A stretch of DNA of 64,000 nucleotides from Bacillus sp. 123MFChir2 (GCF_000383235.1 NZ_KB910933.1:1-64000), one strand, 5' to 3'; counted from the first letter of the stretch, positions 52,415-61,302 are shown. Made by a program: numbers and translations. The notes: generated by a model from the letters alone, not told the origin.

Positions 52415-52460
52415 TATTTGGTGTACTTTGTGTATACCAAATAAGAAAGGAGTGTGTCCA

Positions 52461-53495
52461 ATGAAAAAAGCATATTTTTCAATTCGTATCTATAAGAATG
52501 CACTGAATCCGAAGTATGTTGAAGCTATTGGACATGCTCTTTTCGTGTTTAACCGTGCGAAACATTTCGCTTTTCAAACGCAAGTGTTAGAAAAACGTTC
52601 TGATAGTATGCAAATTGCTGTGAAATCACGATTTAGTTTGAATGACTATTATGCAAATAGTGCCGTGCAGAAAGCAAATGCACTATTTTCTTCTCAGACA
52701 GAATTGAAGAAATTGTATATCGAAAATAAAAATGAACAAATAAAAGCTGTAAAAAAGAAGATGAAGAAAACCAAGTCAGATTTGACAGTGCTGAATAAAA
52801 TGAAAACATCTTTTATCAAAGGGAAGCCAACGTTCAATAAAACGTCTAAAGAACAACAAAGGGGACAATATTTTGTTGTGCAATTTAAAAAGAGAACGGA
52901 TATTTACTACCATGCCTATCAATTTGAGCATGAATATTTAGATGTGCGTATTCAAACCCTTCGTTCTCGTTTAGGTAGCCTGGAATTTCGGTTGGATAGA
53001 CTTCAAAAACTACTTCATAGTTTAAAAAACAAAGTTTCTTCTGTTGTATTTGGAAGTAAAAAACTTTTCAAAGCACAACATACTGTAGATACTTATGTTC
53101 AAAATCATACACTTTGGGTGCAAGATTTTGAACAGGCTCGTTACAATCAAATGTTGATTTCAGGTCGAAAAGACGCAAAATCAGGAAACTTTGTATTTAC
53201 ATACAATACAGAAACACAATCTTTACATTTTACAACACCAAACGCTGTTGCAGTTGAAATTCCTAATCTTACGTTTCCGTATGGACAAGAACAAGTGAAT
53301 GTAGCTGTTCAAAAGCAATGGAAGTGGCTGTCTGGCATCCTATCTGATTTGCGTGTTCACACATTCTATCAGATAGAGCTTTCGAACCATAACAAGATTT
53401 GTTCTATGAAAGAACTTTTCCCTCCAAGGGCTCTTACAGACTTGGAAGTAAAAGGTTTGTCTAAGTTTGAAAGCAGAAAAACCATACCTTGTTGA
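52461..53495 (+). pseudogene. TnpB-family RNA-guided nuclease, catalytic core deleted
   Basis: A 344-codon frame. About the first 285 residues look like the N-terminal (REC/WED) part of a TnpB of the IS605/IS1341 type: KKAYFSIRIYKNALNPKYVE, FNRAKHFAFQ, SFIKGKPTFNKTSKEQQRGQ, then FTTPNAVAVEIPNLTFPYGQ and EQVNVAVQKQ. The next parts should be the RuvC aspartate, the glutamate and the zinc ribbon; instead about 55 unrelated residues lead to a stop. So an internal deletion removed the nuclease centre and fused the coding part to the 3' non-coding RNA end. The ATG at 52461 has AAAGGAG. It cannot cut DNA. No TnpA (Y1) transposase is adjacent. Confidence 0.7.
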
Positions 53496-53585
53496 ATGGG
53501 TATGGTCTGCGAAGCATTTTGTCTTCGTTGTCCCTTTTGGGAATCCTCTTCCTCAAAAATCTGTAGGATTTTAGATGGGGATAGT
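53400..53585 (+). ncRNA. Putative omega-RNA / right end of the TnpB element
   Basis: Stacked short hairpins: CCATACC...GGTATGG (53481-53506), CGAAGCATTTTGTCTTCG, CCCTTTTGGG and AATCCT...AGGATT (53542-53570). TnpB elements encode their guide RNA scaffold at this place, overlapping the gene end, with the guide taken from flanking DNA. The exact end is not defined; homology of the downstream gene resumes near 53590. Confidence 0.4.
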
Positions 53586-53589
53586 TCAA

Positions 53590-53885
53590 TAGGGTTAGAT
53601 AAGAAATTGACAGGTTTAACAGATTTGCAGAAGAAGATGCTTCAGTTCTTTCATATGGGTTTAAACGATAAAGAAATCGTAAAGGAAATGGACGGTGGAA
53701 GCACTTCAACAATTCGCAATCATCGTTTTACATTAAGGGAGAAGATGAAGCAGGCAAAGGTGTTTCTTGCGCTTATGGAGTTGTCGGAAGAAAAAACAAC
53801 AAATCAATCTAAAGTTCTCCCCATTCATCGTACAGCAACGATGGTTGATCAGCGGTATAACATTACCGAAGAGGAAATTGAATAG
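53590..53885 (+). pseudogene. LuxR-type HTH regulator fragment (DUF2087-type gene, both ends lost)
   Basis: The frame reads GLDKKLTGLTDLQKKMLQFF, then HMGLNDKEIVKEMDGGSTST and IRNHRFTLREKMKQAKVF: a LuxR-like helix-turn-helix. It continues through VLPIHRTATMVDQRYNITEE to a stop at 53885. From family knowledge these B. cereus-group proteins have an N-terminal domain and a C-terminal DUF2087 domain; both are absent. The N-terminal part ends where the TnpB element begins, so the insertion removed it. The C-terminal part seems lost by deletion, because the next gene starts at once. Confidence 0.65.
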
Positions 53886-54233
53886 AAGAGAAGAATTAAA
53901 ACAAGTGTATAAAGAAACCGAAATTGAAGGGGGGATTTATTGCATTCGAAATACAAAGAACGAAAAAGTGTATGTAGAGAGTACAAGAAATTTCAAAACG
54001 ATGAGTGGAAGACGACTTTTACTTAATATGGGCTCTCATACGAATAAGGCATTGCAAGATGATTGGAAGGAATACGGGGCAGATGTTTTTGAGTTTGAAA
54101 TATTAGAAGTGTTGAAAAAAACGATACTGGATATTTTAACGAAAAAGAAGAGTTGAAAAAATTAGAAGAGAAGTGGTTAGAGAAATTGCAGCCGTTTGGA
54201 GAGCGAGGATATAATCGCGACATTTCTCGATAA
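53878..54233 (+). pseudogene. GIY-YIG nuclease-domain protein, frameshifted
   Basis: Starts at TTG 53878 overlapping the previous stop, with GAAGAGGA upstream: NRREELKQVYKETEIEGGIY, CIRNTKNEKVYVESTRNFKT, then LNMGSHTNKALQDDWKEYGA. The GIY motif and the V-YVE strand (YIG replaced by YVE) are seen; the Y-V-G-x-S loop glycine is lost. In a 7-base A run (54115-54121) the frame shifts; adding one A restores NDTGYFNEKEELKKLEEKWL and a good C-terminus (LQPFGERGYNRDISR) to the stop at 54231-54233. As it stands the protein ends early at 54156. Nuclease activity is doubtful. Confidence 0.7.
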
Positions 54234-54248
54234 AAGGGGTTATGAAAC

Positions 54249-55625
54249 TTGAAAATAACTGAAGAAGGAACAGAAAATAAACCAATATGGCGTTCTATGG
54301 CTATGTTTCTCATTCCTTTACTGCTAAGTAATGTATTGCAGTCACTTGGACAATTGTTTGGTATGGTAGTGGTAGGACGTTGGCTTGGAATTAATGAATT
54401 AGCTGCTATTTCCGCTTTCTTTCCATTGTTTTTTCTACTCATTTCATTTGTAATTGGGATTGGTTCTGGTAGCTCGATTTTAATTGGGCAGGCTTTTGGA
54501 GCTCAGAATGAAGACCGCTTAAAAGCCATTGTCGGTACTACGTTGACATTTACGTTTGTACTTGGAGCAATTTTAGCAGTAGTGGGTAGTATGTTTGCAA
54601 TGGATATTATGCGTCTTGTTGGTACACCGGAAAATATTATTCATATAAGTGTTCACTATGCACGAATTTTATTTATTTCCATGCCAGTACTATTTTTGTA
54701 TTTTGCATATACAACATTTATGCGCGGGGCAGGAGACTCTAAAACACCGTTTTATTTTTTAATTGTTAGTACAGGACTAAATATGGCATTATTACCTATT
54801 CTTATATTTGGTTGGCTTGGCCTGTCGAAACTAGGTGTGTACGGTGCAGCATATGCTTCTGTTATATCAACAATTGTTACATTTATTATTCTGTTAGTTT
54901 ATTTAAGAAGAACGAAACATCCATTGCAATTTGATGCAACAGTTCGAAAGTATCTTCGCATGGATGGGGAGTTGTTAAAATTATTATTACGTCTTGGCAT
55001 TCCAGCAAGTATTAATATGATACTTGTTTCATTATCAGAGATTGCCGTTATTTCGTTTGTAAATCGCTTCGGATCAGATGCAACGGCAGCGTACGGAGTA
55101 GTGAACCAAGTGGCAAGTTATGTACAGATGCCAGCAGTGAGCCTTGGAATTACCGTCTCCATATTTGCAGCGCAGTCCATTGGCGCAAATCAATTTGATC
55201 GCCTGCAAAAAGTAATTAGGGCAGGACTTATTATGAACTATGTAATTGGTGGAATATTAATCTCTTTTATTTATTTGTTCTCAAAACAAATTTTAGCGCT
55301 CTTTTTAACGAGTCAGAATACGATTGATATTGCACATAGTCTCATTATGATTACGTTATGGAGTTACTTAATTTTCGGTCATGCGCAAATTATTGGGGCA
55401 ACAATGCGAGCGAGCGGAACGGTATTGTGGCCGACTATTTTTGCGGTTATTTCAATTTGGCTTGTAGAAGTTCCAGTAGCCTATTTCCTTTCGTATCATA
55501 CGAGCCTTGGAATAAAAGGAATATGGGTTGGGTATCCGGCTGCGTTTATTGTGAGTTTGCTCCTGCAATACGGATATTACAGGCTATCGTGGAAGAAGAA
55601 GCGGATTACGCGTCTTATAAGTTAG
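54249..55625 (+). CDS. MATE-family efflux transporter
   Basis: A 458-residue membrane protein with 12 helices in two similar halves. PLLLSNVLQSLGQLFGMVVV and IGIGSGSSILIGQAFGAQNE in the first half, and FVNRFGSDATAAYGVVNQVA in the second, are MATE/NorM-DinF signatures. It exports cationic drugs using Na+ or H+. The TTG at 54249 is the only fitting start (AAAAGGGG upstream). Complete; a terminator follows. Confidence 0.9.
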   Translation: MKITEEGTENKPIWRSMAMFLIPLLLSNVLQSLGQLFGMVVVGRWLGINELAAISAFFPLFFLLISFVIGIGSGSSILIGQAFGAQNEDRLKAIVGTTLTFTFVLGAILAVVGSMFAMDIMRLVGTPENIIHISVHYARILFISMPVLFLYFAYTTFMRGAGDSKTPFYFLIVSTGLNMALLPILIFGWLGLSKLGVYGAAYASVISTIVTFIILLVYLRRTKHPLQFDATVRKYLRMDGELLKLLLRLGIPASINMILVSLSEIAVISFVNRFGSDATAAYGVVNQVASYVQMPAVSLGITVSIFAAQSIGANQFDRLQKVIRAGLIMNYVIGGILISFIYLFSKQILALFLTSQNTIDIAHSLIMITLWSYLIFGHAQIIGATMRASGTVLWPTIFAVISIWLVEVPVAYFLSYHTSLGIKGIWVGYPAAFIVSLLLQYGYYRLSWKKKRITRLIS

Positions 55626-55644
55626 AATGAAAGACGTAGATAGG

Positions 55645-55682
55645 AGCGCCCCTTCAGATAAGCAATCTGAAAGGGCGTTTTG
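55645..55682 (+). terminator. Terminator of the MATE gene
   Basis: GCGCCCCTTCAGAT / AATCTGAAAGGGCGTTTTG. Confidence 0.82.
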
Positions 55683-55703
55683 TGGTTCTAGATAAGGAAT
55701 AAA

Positions 55704-55729
55704 GAACTATTCAGTCATACATTTTCTTG
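55704..55729 (+). repeat. Solo left end of the MITE
   Basis: GAACTATTCAGTCATACATT resembles the first 20 bases of MITE copies A and B. The rest of the element is gone. It lies three bases from the stop of the HAD gene. Confidence 0.5.
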
Positions 55730-55731
55730 TA

Positions 55732-56427
55732 CTACTCCGCAATCGTACTCGTTTGTGGAAAATAACTTAATAATCTATCAAAAGAATGGATCTCGGCATA
55801 TGGTTTTATTTCGGTATCATTCTCGATCATATAGGGATTGAACCAAATGCCCTTTATATTTGCATTCTGACAACCACCGATATCCTTTTCTATGTCATCT
55901 CCAACGAATAATACGTCTTCTGGTTGCACATTAAGCTTATTTAATGCTAATTCAAATATGCGTTTGTCAGGTTTACTAAATCCCACTTCTTCAGAAATAA
56001 TGATTATATCAAAACAACTATTTAAATTCGTGTTCATTATTTTAGCTTTTTGTCTCTGAGTTAGGCCGTTTGTTATAATCGCAACTTTAACATGCATCTT
56101 TAGAGTATTTACGATATTTATAGTATTTTGGTTTATAGAAAAACAATGAGGAAAATTATTATTCCAAAAATCTTGAATGTAATGGCGTGGCAATCTATAT
56201 TTTGGTGGGAATTCATCAAAAAATAATTCCAAAACTGTTGTTTTATCACCATAGCCGTAGCTTTTTTTATCGTATTCTTTGAATTTCTGTAGCATTTCGT
56301 TTTTTACTGAATGTTTAACATCCTCATAACACTTTTCTAAAATCATTAAAAACATGTTATCTACTGCCTTATCCCTATTAAGTAAGGTATCATCTAAATC
56401 AAATAGCATTGCTTTATAACCTCTCAA
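55732..56427 (-). CDS. HAD-superfamily hydrolase (YjjG/YfnB-like)
   Basis: A 231-residue phosphatase. Motif I is MLFDLDDTLL (nucleophile Asp), motif II IITNGLTQRQKAK, motif III SKPDKRIF and motif IV VLFVGDDIEKDIGGC. The helical cap lies between ~20 and ~95. Such enzymes hydrolyse nucleotides or sugar phosphates. The TTG at 56427 gives the usual RGYKAMLFDLDDT start. The last few residues (after FPQTS) meet the MITE remnant and may be altered. Confidence 0.87.
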   Translation of the reverse strand: MRGYKAMLFDLDDTLLNRDKAVDNMFLMILEKCYEDVKHSVKNEMLQKFKEYDKKSYGYGDKTTVLELFFDEFPPKYRLPRHYIQDFWNNNFPHCFSINQNTINIVNTLKMHVKVAIITNGLTQRQKAKIMNTNLNSCFDIIIISEEVGFSKPDKRIFELALNKLNVQPEDVLFVGDDIEKDIGGCQNANIKGIWFNPYMIENDTEIKPYAEIHSFDRLLSYFPQTSTIAE

Positions 56428-56585
56428 ATAACTTCACAACCTTTCTCGTATTATATAAATAATCCCTAGTTTGTACCTTCAAACTTTTGTTTTATCAAAA
56501 AAACGTTATCTTCAATTATCACGCCCGATAATTGAAGATAAGAAAAACTGAGTTTTCAATTGGCAACCAGTTCTTAAAATCAAAT

Positions 56586-57599
56586 TTATCTTAACGGGGT
56601 TGGAGCATTAATTAGTCGGTCAAAATTTATTTCTAAAAGTTGTCCAGCGTGAACCAAACCAGATCCAAAACCGTACATAAGAACTCGGTCCCCACTTTTG
56701 ACTTTTCCTTCACGGATTCCAAGGTCAAGAGCTAAAGGAATTGTAGCAGCAGAGGTATTTCCAAAGTTGACCAAGCTATAAAGGGTTTTCTCCAATGGGT
56801 ATTTTAATTTTTCGCAAATTGGCTCTATCAGCCTTAAGTTAGCGCTATGAGGTATAAACCAATCAACTTGATCTAAACTCGTTTGTGTTTTTTCTAGAAG
56901 CTGTCTTATATTATTAGGAACATTCCTTACAACCCATCGAAAAACTTCGCTACCATTTTGTACAAGATACTGAGTATCGATTAACTCAATCCCATTGATC
57001 TTTTTCGATAGTCCAGGCCGATATACATGTTGTGCTCCTCTTCCGTCACTTCCTAGGTGAAATCCAATAAAACTGTTTGATTGTTCATCCCTTTCAATTA
57101 ATACTGCACCAGCACCATCACCAAATAGAACACATGTACTTCTATCGGTATAATCGGTAATTTTTGAGAGTGTGTCTGCCCCGATAACGAGTACCTTTTT
57201 GTGGAGACCAGAAGAAATTAAACTGTGCGCCGTATGCAATGCGTAAACAAATCCTGCACACGCTGCACTTAAATCTATAGCACCTGTTTGGGAAATATTT
57301 AATCGGTCCTGTATGATACTGGAGACAGAGGGGAATGGGAAATCTGGCGTGCTTGTTGCCACAATAATCATATCTACATCTTCGACTTTTTTATTATACC
57401 TGCGCATTAAATCTTCTACAGCAGATACACATAAATCACTGGTAAATTCATCAGGCCGAGTTATTCTACGTTCATGAATACCTGTTCTTTGAATAATCCA
57501 CTCATTGTTTGTTTCAACCATTTGCTCAAGCTCAAAGTTTGTTAACTTTTTTTCAGGTACATAGGTACCAATAGCTGTAATTCGTGTTTTTGCACTCAT
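56586..57599 (-). CDS. Beta-ketoacyl-ACP synthase III (FabH-type)
   Basis: A 337-residue thiolase-fold enzyme. The catalytic Cys114 lies in AACAGFVYAL, His in WFIPHSANLRLIE and Asn in VNFGNTSAATIP, so the triad is complete; EVFRWVVRNVP and MYGFGSGLVHAGQLLE follow. FabH starts fatty acid synthesis by joining acyl-CoA to malonyl-ACP. No other fatty acid genes are adjacent, so it is likely an accessory copy, perhaps for branched starters or a special acyl chain. GGAGG lies before the ATG. A MITE lies upstream of its promoter region. Confidence 0.92.
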   Translation of the reverse strand: MSAKTRITAIGTYVPEKKLTNFELEQMVETNNEWIIQRTGIHERRITRPDEFTSDLCVSAVEDLMRRYNKKVEDVDMIIVATSTPDFPFPSVSSIIQDRLNISQTGAIDLSAACAGFVYALHTAHSLISSGLHKKVLVIGADTLSKITDYTDRSTCVLFGDGAGAVLIERDEQSNSFIGFHLGSDGRGAQHVYRPGLSKKINGIELIDTQYLVQNGSEVFRWVVRNVPNNIRQLLEKTQTSLDQVDWFIPHSANLRLIEPICEKLKYPLEKTLYSLVNFGNTSAATIPLALDLGIREGKVKSGDRVLMYGFGSGLVHAGQLLEINFDRLINAPTPLR

Positions 57600-57751
57600 T
57601 TATTTTCCTCCTTTACCATTTTGATACCTGCTTATATAATTTAATATTAGTAGTAGATGCTAATGTGTGTCAATAATTTAAAATGAAAATAATGGCAATT
57701 AATTGACGCTTGAGAAAATATAAACAGGAGAGGGATTTATGTTCAATATTC

Positions 57752-58023
57752 GTAACTACTCAGTCATACATTTCATTTAGAAGTTTGGTAAGGAGTATGA
57801 TTCCAGTGAAAATACGCCCATTGTTACCTATAGAAAGTTATTTTCATTCTTCAGCATATAGATTGCTGCCATGAAGTTAAAAATGGATCTACACCTTGCT
57901 ACCTCTCTTTGTTTTAAAACGTTGCGCGTGGCAGGAAAAGGCCCTGACCGCTCCTATACATAGCCAGTCCCATTTAAAAAAATGCTTTTCTGTCGGTTTT
58001 TCATAGAGTGACTGAGTAGTTAC
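57752..58023 (+). mobile_element. Complete MITE, copy B
   Basis: A 272-bp non-coding element with GTAACTACTCAGTCA (57752) and TGACTGAGTAGTTAC (to 58023), perfect 15-bp terminal inverted repeats. It is nearly identical to copy A apart from short gaps. The flanks CAATATTC and CTATATTA agree at six of eight bases, so the target duplication is decayed. It lies between divergent promoters of fabH-like and SMP-30 genes. Confidence 0.88.
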
Positions 58024-58100
58024 CTATATTAAACAAATTAAAGAATTTATTCCAAATTATTACCTGTTCTTATTAGTGGACCGTATTCTTGAAATTGGTA

Positions 58101-58124
58101 TATTGTGGTTTCAAATCCACAATA
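58101..58124. promoter_or_regulatory. Palindrome TATTGTGG-N8-CCACAATA
   Basis: Perfect 8-bp arms, about 78 bp before the SMP-30 gene. Possible operator; no regulator is identified. Confidence 0.45.
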
Positions 58125-58201
58125 ATGTTATTAATAAAAATATAAAACCATTACATGTTATCATAAAAAGACAGAATATTCTTTAATGTGGAGGGGTTAA
58201 T

Positions 58202-59071
58202 TTGCTAGATGAATTAAAACTTGTTATTGATGCGAAGGCTACTCTTGGAGAAGGGCCTTGTTGGGATAGTAAAAAACAGCTATTGTATTGGGTTGATATT
58301 TTGGAAAAGAAGGTTCATATTTATAATCCTATTACAAATGAAGATAAGGTGATTTTTCTTGGACAGATGGTAGGATCAGTGGCCCCGAGTGAATGTGGTG
58401 AAATGATTCTAGCTTTAGAGAAGGGCTTTTATTTCTTAAATCCAGATACGGAAGAACTACAGGCTATTTGTGATCCTGAAAGTCATTTACAAGAAAATCG
58501 TTTTAACGACGGGAAATGTGACCCGGCAGGTCGTTTTTGGGCAGGCACCACAGAAGGTATTGGCATTGATGGAAAGGGAGCTCTTTACTGTTTAAATACC
58601 AATTTAACTGTAAAAAAGAAAGTAGAACATGTAAGTACTTCTAATGGATTAGCGTGGTCACCAGACCATAAGTATATGTATTTCATAGATACACCGACAA
58701 GAAAAGTAGTTCGTTTTAATTATAATATTTACACAGGAAATATTGAAAATCCACAAGATGTTGTTGCTGTGCGAAAAGAAGAAGGATTTCCTGATGGAAT
58801 GACAATTGACGAAGAAGGAATGTTGTGGATTGCTCATTGGGGCGGTTCTAAAGTATCGAGGTGGAATCCTTTGAATGGAGAGCAGCTGCTAAGTATTTCT
58901 ATCCCGGCCAAATATGTAACTTCTTGCACCTTTGGCGGAAATGACTTAAAAGATTTATACATTACGACGGCCAAAATGGATACTACAGATGCAAGCGCTG
59001 GTGGAGTATTTCGAGTAAAAACGAATATAAGAGGATGTCCTACATATCGGTTTAGTGTAGAAGTTTACTAA
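58202..59071 (+). CDS. SMP-30/gluconolactonase-family protein
   Basis: A 289-residue six-bladed beta-propeller. LGEGPCWDSKKQLLYWVDIL holds the metal-binding Glu, NRFNDGKCDPAGRFWAGTTE the N-x-D/G-K motif, STSNGLAWSPDHKYMYFIDT the Asn, and PDGMTIDEEGMLWIAHWGG the Asp. All four metal ligands seem present. The family comprises calcium- or zinc-dependent lactonases. The TTG at 58202 has GTGGAGGGG upstream. Possibly controlled through the palindrome upstream. Substrate unknown. Confidence 0.9.
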   Translation: MLDELKLVIDAKATLGEGPCWDSKKQLLYWVDILEKKVHIYNPITNEDKVIFLGQMVGSVAPSECGEMILALEKGFYFLNPDTEELQAICDPESHLQENRFNDGKCDPAGRFWAGTTEGIGIDGKGALYCLNTNLTVKKKVEHVSTSNGLAWSPDHKYMYFIDTPTRKVVRFNYNIYTGNIENPQDVVAVRKEEGFPDGMTIDEEGMLWIAHWGGSKVSRWNPLNGEQLLSISIPAKYVTSCTFGGNDLKDLYITTAKMDTTDASAGGVFRVKTNIRGCPTYRFSVEVY

Positions 59072-59084
59072 TTTAGAAGTGTAG

Positions 59085-59365
59085 GATATGTCAAAAATAA
59101 TGTATATAAATACAAATTAAAAAATGACATAAAAACCACTTTTTTTAGGGAAGGACTCCTTTTTTCGCAAAAAAATAGTAGTTTTATATTCCAAAATTTT
59201 TTTATCATATGCTGTCTGGTTACACTATCTTTGAAGTAAGGGGATTCACTCGAAATTATGTTAAACTAAGAATGGGATTTATAAAATTCTGAAAAATGTG
59301 ATTCCTATCTGAATAGCGATATTTCAATAAGTTATAACATTTATATACAGAAAAGAGGACTGAGA
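59085..59365. repeat. Repeat fragment and gap before the MFS gene
   Basis: 59100-59160 (ATACAAATTAAAAAATGACA, then TTTTTTTAGGGAAGGACTCC) matches the outer end of the interspersed repeat, as at 52276-52310. The rest up to 59366 is AT-rich with no gene. Confidence 0.5.
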
Positions 59366-60628
59366 TTGCCCCTTAAAAAAGAAAAAAGGTTTAACTCATC
59401 GTTGCCAACGAAAGAAAATAGGTGGTTATCAAAAGTTACACATTTACCTAGTTCCTATATGGTTTTTATTTCTAGTATACTGATTTCTCGACTCGGTGAC
59501 GCTCTTTATACGTTTGCTCTTCCTTGGATTGCCTATGAGTTGACAGGTTCTGCAATAGTTATGAGTTCGCTTTTTGCTACTGGTGTATTACCTATTGTAT
59601 TATTTGGTCCAATAGTTGGCGTAATGGTAGACCGATTGGATCGCCGGAAGTTGATGTGGACAGCTGATTTAGGATGTATGGTCTTGGTCGGACTAGTTCC
59701 TATTCTTCATTCCTTAAATGTACTTGAGATTTGGCACCTATATGTTATTTCTTTTATATTAGCTGTCTTATCCATGTTATTTGATGTAGCTACTGTTACA
59801 GCGATTCCGTATATTGCAGGTCAAGAGTTAACAAAAGCGAATTCAGCATACCAAATGGTTAATCAGATTGCTAGTTTAGCCGGTCCAACATTGGCAGGTA
59901 TGACAATCGCCATAATAGGAGGATTTAACGCGCTCTGGTTAAATGCTGTATCATTTGCAGCTACTGTAATTGCAGTATTACTCTTACCTGAATTAGGGGG
60001 GAATAAAGAAGGCGTTAAAGAAGGTAATGTATTACAGGGCATAGGAAGGGATTTGAAAGAAGGACTGAAATGGCTGACGAATAACCGGCTTAATCTTGCT
60101 TTATCTCTTCAAGCTATGGTTGGTAACTTTGGTGCTAGTAGCGTACTGGGAGTATTTATGTATTATTTGCTTTCAACATTACACCTATCTCCTGAACAAA
60201 GCGGTTTTAATTATACCTTAATTGGAGTTGGGGGACTTATAGGAAGTATTATTGCAGTTCCACTCGAAAGGCGCTTTCGGCGTGGAATTCTTATCCCTGT
60301 TCTTCTAGGTATAGGTGCTATTGGCCTAACTTATGCAATCTGGAGCAAATATTGGTTAGCACCCGGTATTGCCTTTGGTGTTGCGATGATCTGTAATATA
60401 GCTTGGAACACGATCGTAGCGTCAATCCGGCAAGAAACTGTGCCCACCGATATGCAAGGAAGGGTTCTAGGCTTCTCACGAGTACTTACTCGTCTTGCGA
60501 TGCCATTAGGAGCTTTAGTAGGTGGGATCATTTCTGGTTATAATCCAGTTGCAGTGTTTGTATTGGCGGCATTTGCAAAGGTAATGGAAGTTATGATTGC
60601 ACTTATTAGTCCTATCCGTAAGCTATGA
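59366..60628 (+). CDS. MFS exporter
   Basis: A 420-residue membrane protein with 12 helices. The loop 2-3 signature appears as GPIVGVMVDRLDRRKLMWTA and helix 5 as SLAGPTLAGMTIAIIGGF, as in MFS-3 exporters. The N-terminal ~25 residues are basic and polar before the first helix. The TTG at 59366 follows AGAGGACTGAGA. Substrate unknown. No regulator is adjacent. Related at family level to the other two MFS genes of this window but not a recent duplicate. Confidence 0.86.
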   Translation: MPLKKEKRFNSSLPTKENRWLSKVTHLPSSYMVFISSILISRLGDALYTFALPWIAYELTGSAIVMSSLFATGVLPIVLFGPIVGVMVDRLDRRKLMWTADLGCMVLVGLVPILHSLNVLEIWHLYVISFILAVLSMLFDVATVTAIPYIAGQELTKANSAYQMVNQIASLAGPTLAGMTIAIIGGFNALWLNAVSFAATVIAVLLLPELGGNKEGVKEGNVLQGIGRDLKEGLKWLTNNRLNLALSLQAMVGNFGASSVLGVFMYYLLSTLHLSPEQSGFNYTLIGVGGLIGSIIAVPLERRFRRGILIPVLLGIGAIGLTYAIWSKYWLAPGIAFGVAMICNIAWNTIVASIRQETVPTDMQGRVLGFSRVLTRLAMPLGALVGGIISGYNPVAVFVLAAFAKVMEVMIALISPIRKL

Positions 60629-60673
60629 AGGAGAAAAGATGATTTTTCATATGTGCAAATAGGAGGGAATACA

Positions 60674-61096
60674 ATGGCAGCATTTTTAATCATTTTAGGT
60701 ACGGGCATACTTGTATTCATCAGTCTCATTCATATGTACTGGGCATGTGGTGGATCATGGGGGAGTAAGGTTGTTCTTCCGATGAAAAAAGATAGCGGTG
60801 AATATGCTTTTATTCCGCGAAAAATAGGGACTTTTGCAGTGGCACTTGCCATTTTATGTTTTGCTATGATTTTATTAGCACAAAGTGGATACTTTCCTTT
60901 TTGGAATCCAAGTCGTTACACAAGATGGGGATGTATCGTTTTAGCTGGGATTTTCTTGTTACGTGCAGTTGGTGATATGAAGTACGTTGGATTCTTTAAA
61001 AAGGTAAAAGGGACAAAATTTTCGGTGTATGATACGTGGTTATACAGTCCGGTTTGTTTGTATATCGCATTTGTTTTTGTAGTGGGGGTTTATTGA
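60674..61096 (+). CDS. DUF3995 membrane protein
   Basis: A 140-residue protein with four membrane helices (~4-22, ~55-75, ~87-105, ~120-138). LIHMYWACGGSWGSKVVLP and RAVGDMKYVGFFKKVKGTKF, then VYDTWLYSPVCLY, are the DUF3995 pattern. Function unknown. The ATG at 60674 has AGGAGG nine bases upstream; seven more codons lie in frame before that site. Confidence 0.86.
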   Translation: MAAFLIILGTGILVFISLIHMYWACGGSWGSKVVLPMKKDSGEYAFIPRKIGTFAVALAILCFAMILLAQSGYFPFWNPSRYTRWGCIVLAGIFLLRAVGDMKYVGFFKKVKGTKFSVYDTWLYSPVCLYIAFVFVVGVY

Positions 61097-61109
61097 TAGT
61101 AGTATGTGG

Positions 61110-61144
61110 AAGGAAACCTTTCGTTAAAGGGAGGTTTTCTTTTT
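61110..61144 (+). terminator. Terminator of the DUF3995 gene
   Basis: GGAAACCTTT...AAAGGGAGGTTTTCTTTTTT. Confidence 0.7.
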
Positions 61145-61302
61145 TGTTCTGAATTTCTTTGTTATTTTTAACGATGTTTATTATAGTATATATATGCTTT
61201 TATTGAAGGGAATTGAGATTCTATACATAAAGGTCTAAATCATTCAATGAATTTATAAATTGAAAGGTTTACTTATACATAATAAGAGGATGTGGAAATA
61301 CA

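Noticed and set aside
53496-53589. First ~30 codons of the HTH frame as its true N-terminus
   Set aside because: MGMVCEAFCLRCPF-type residues come from the hairpin-rich end of the TnpB element; family homology starts only at about GLDKKLTG.
285-59165. Many similar repeats as a CRISPR array
   Set aside because: Copies are 100-290 bp, kilobases apart, on both strands and diverged; there is no short repeat-spacer pattern and no cas gene.
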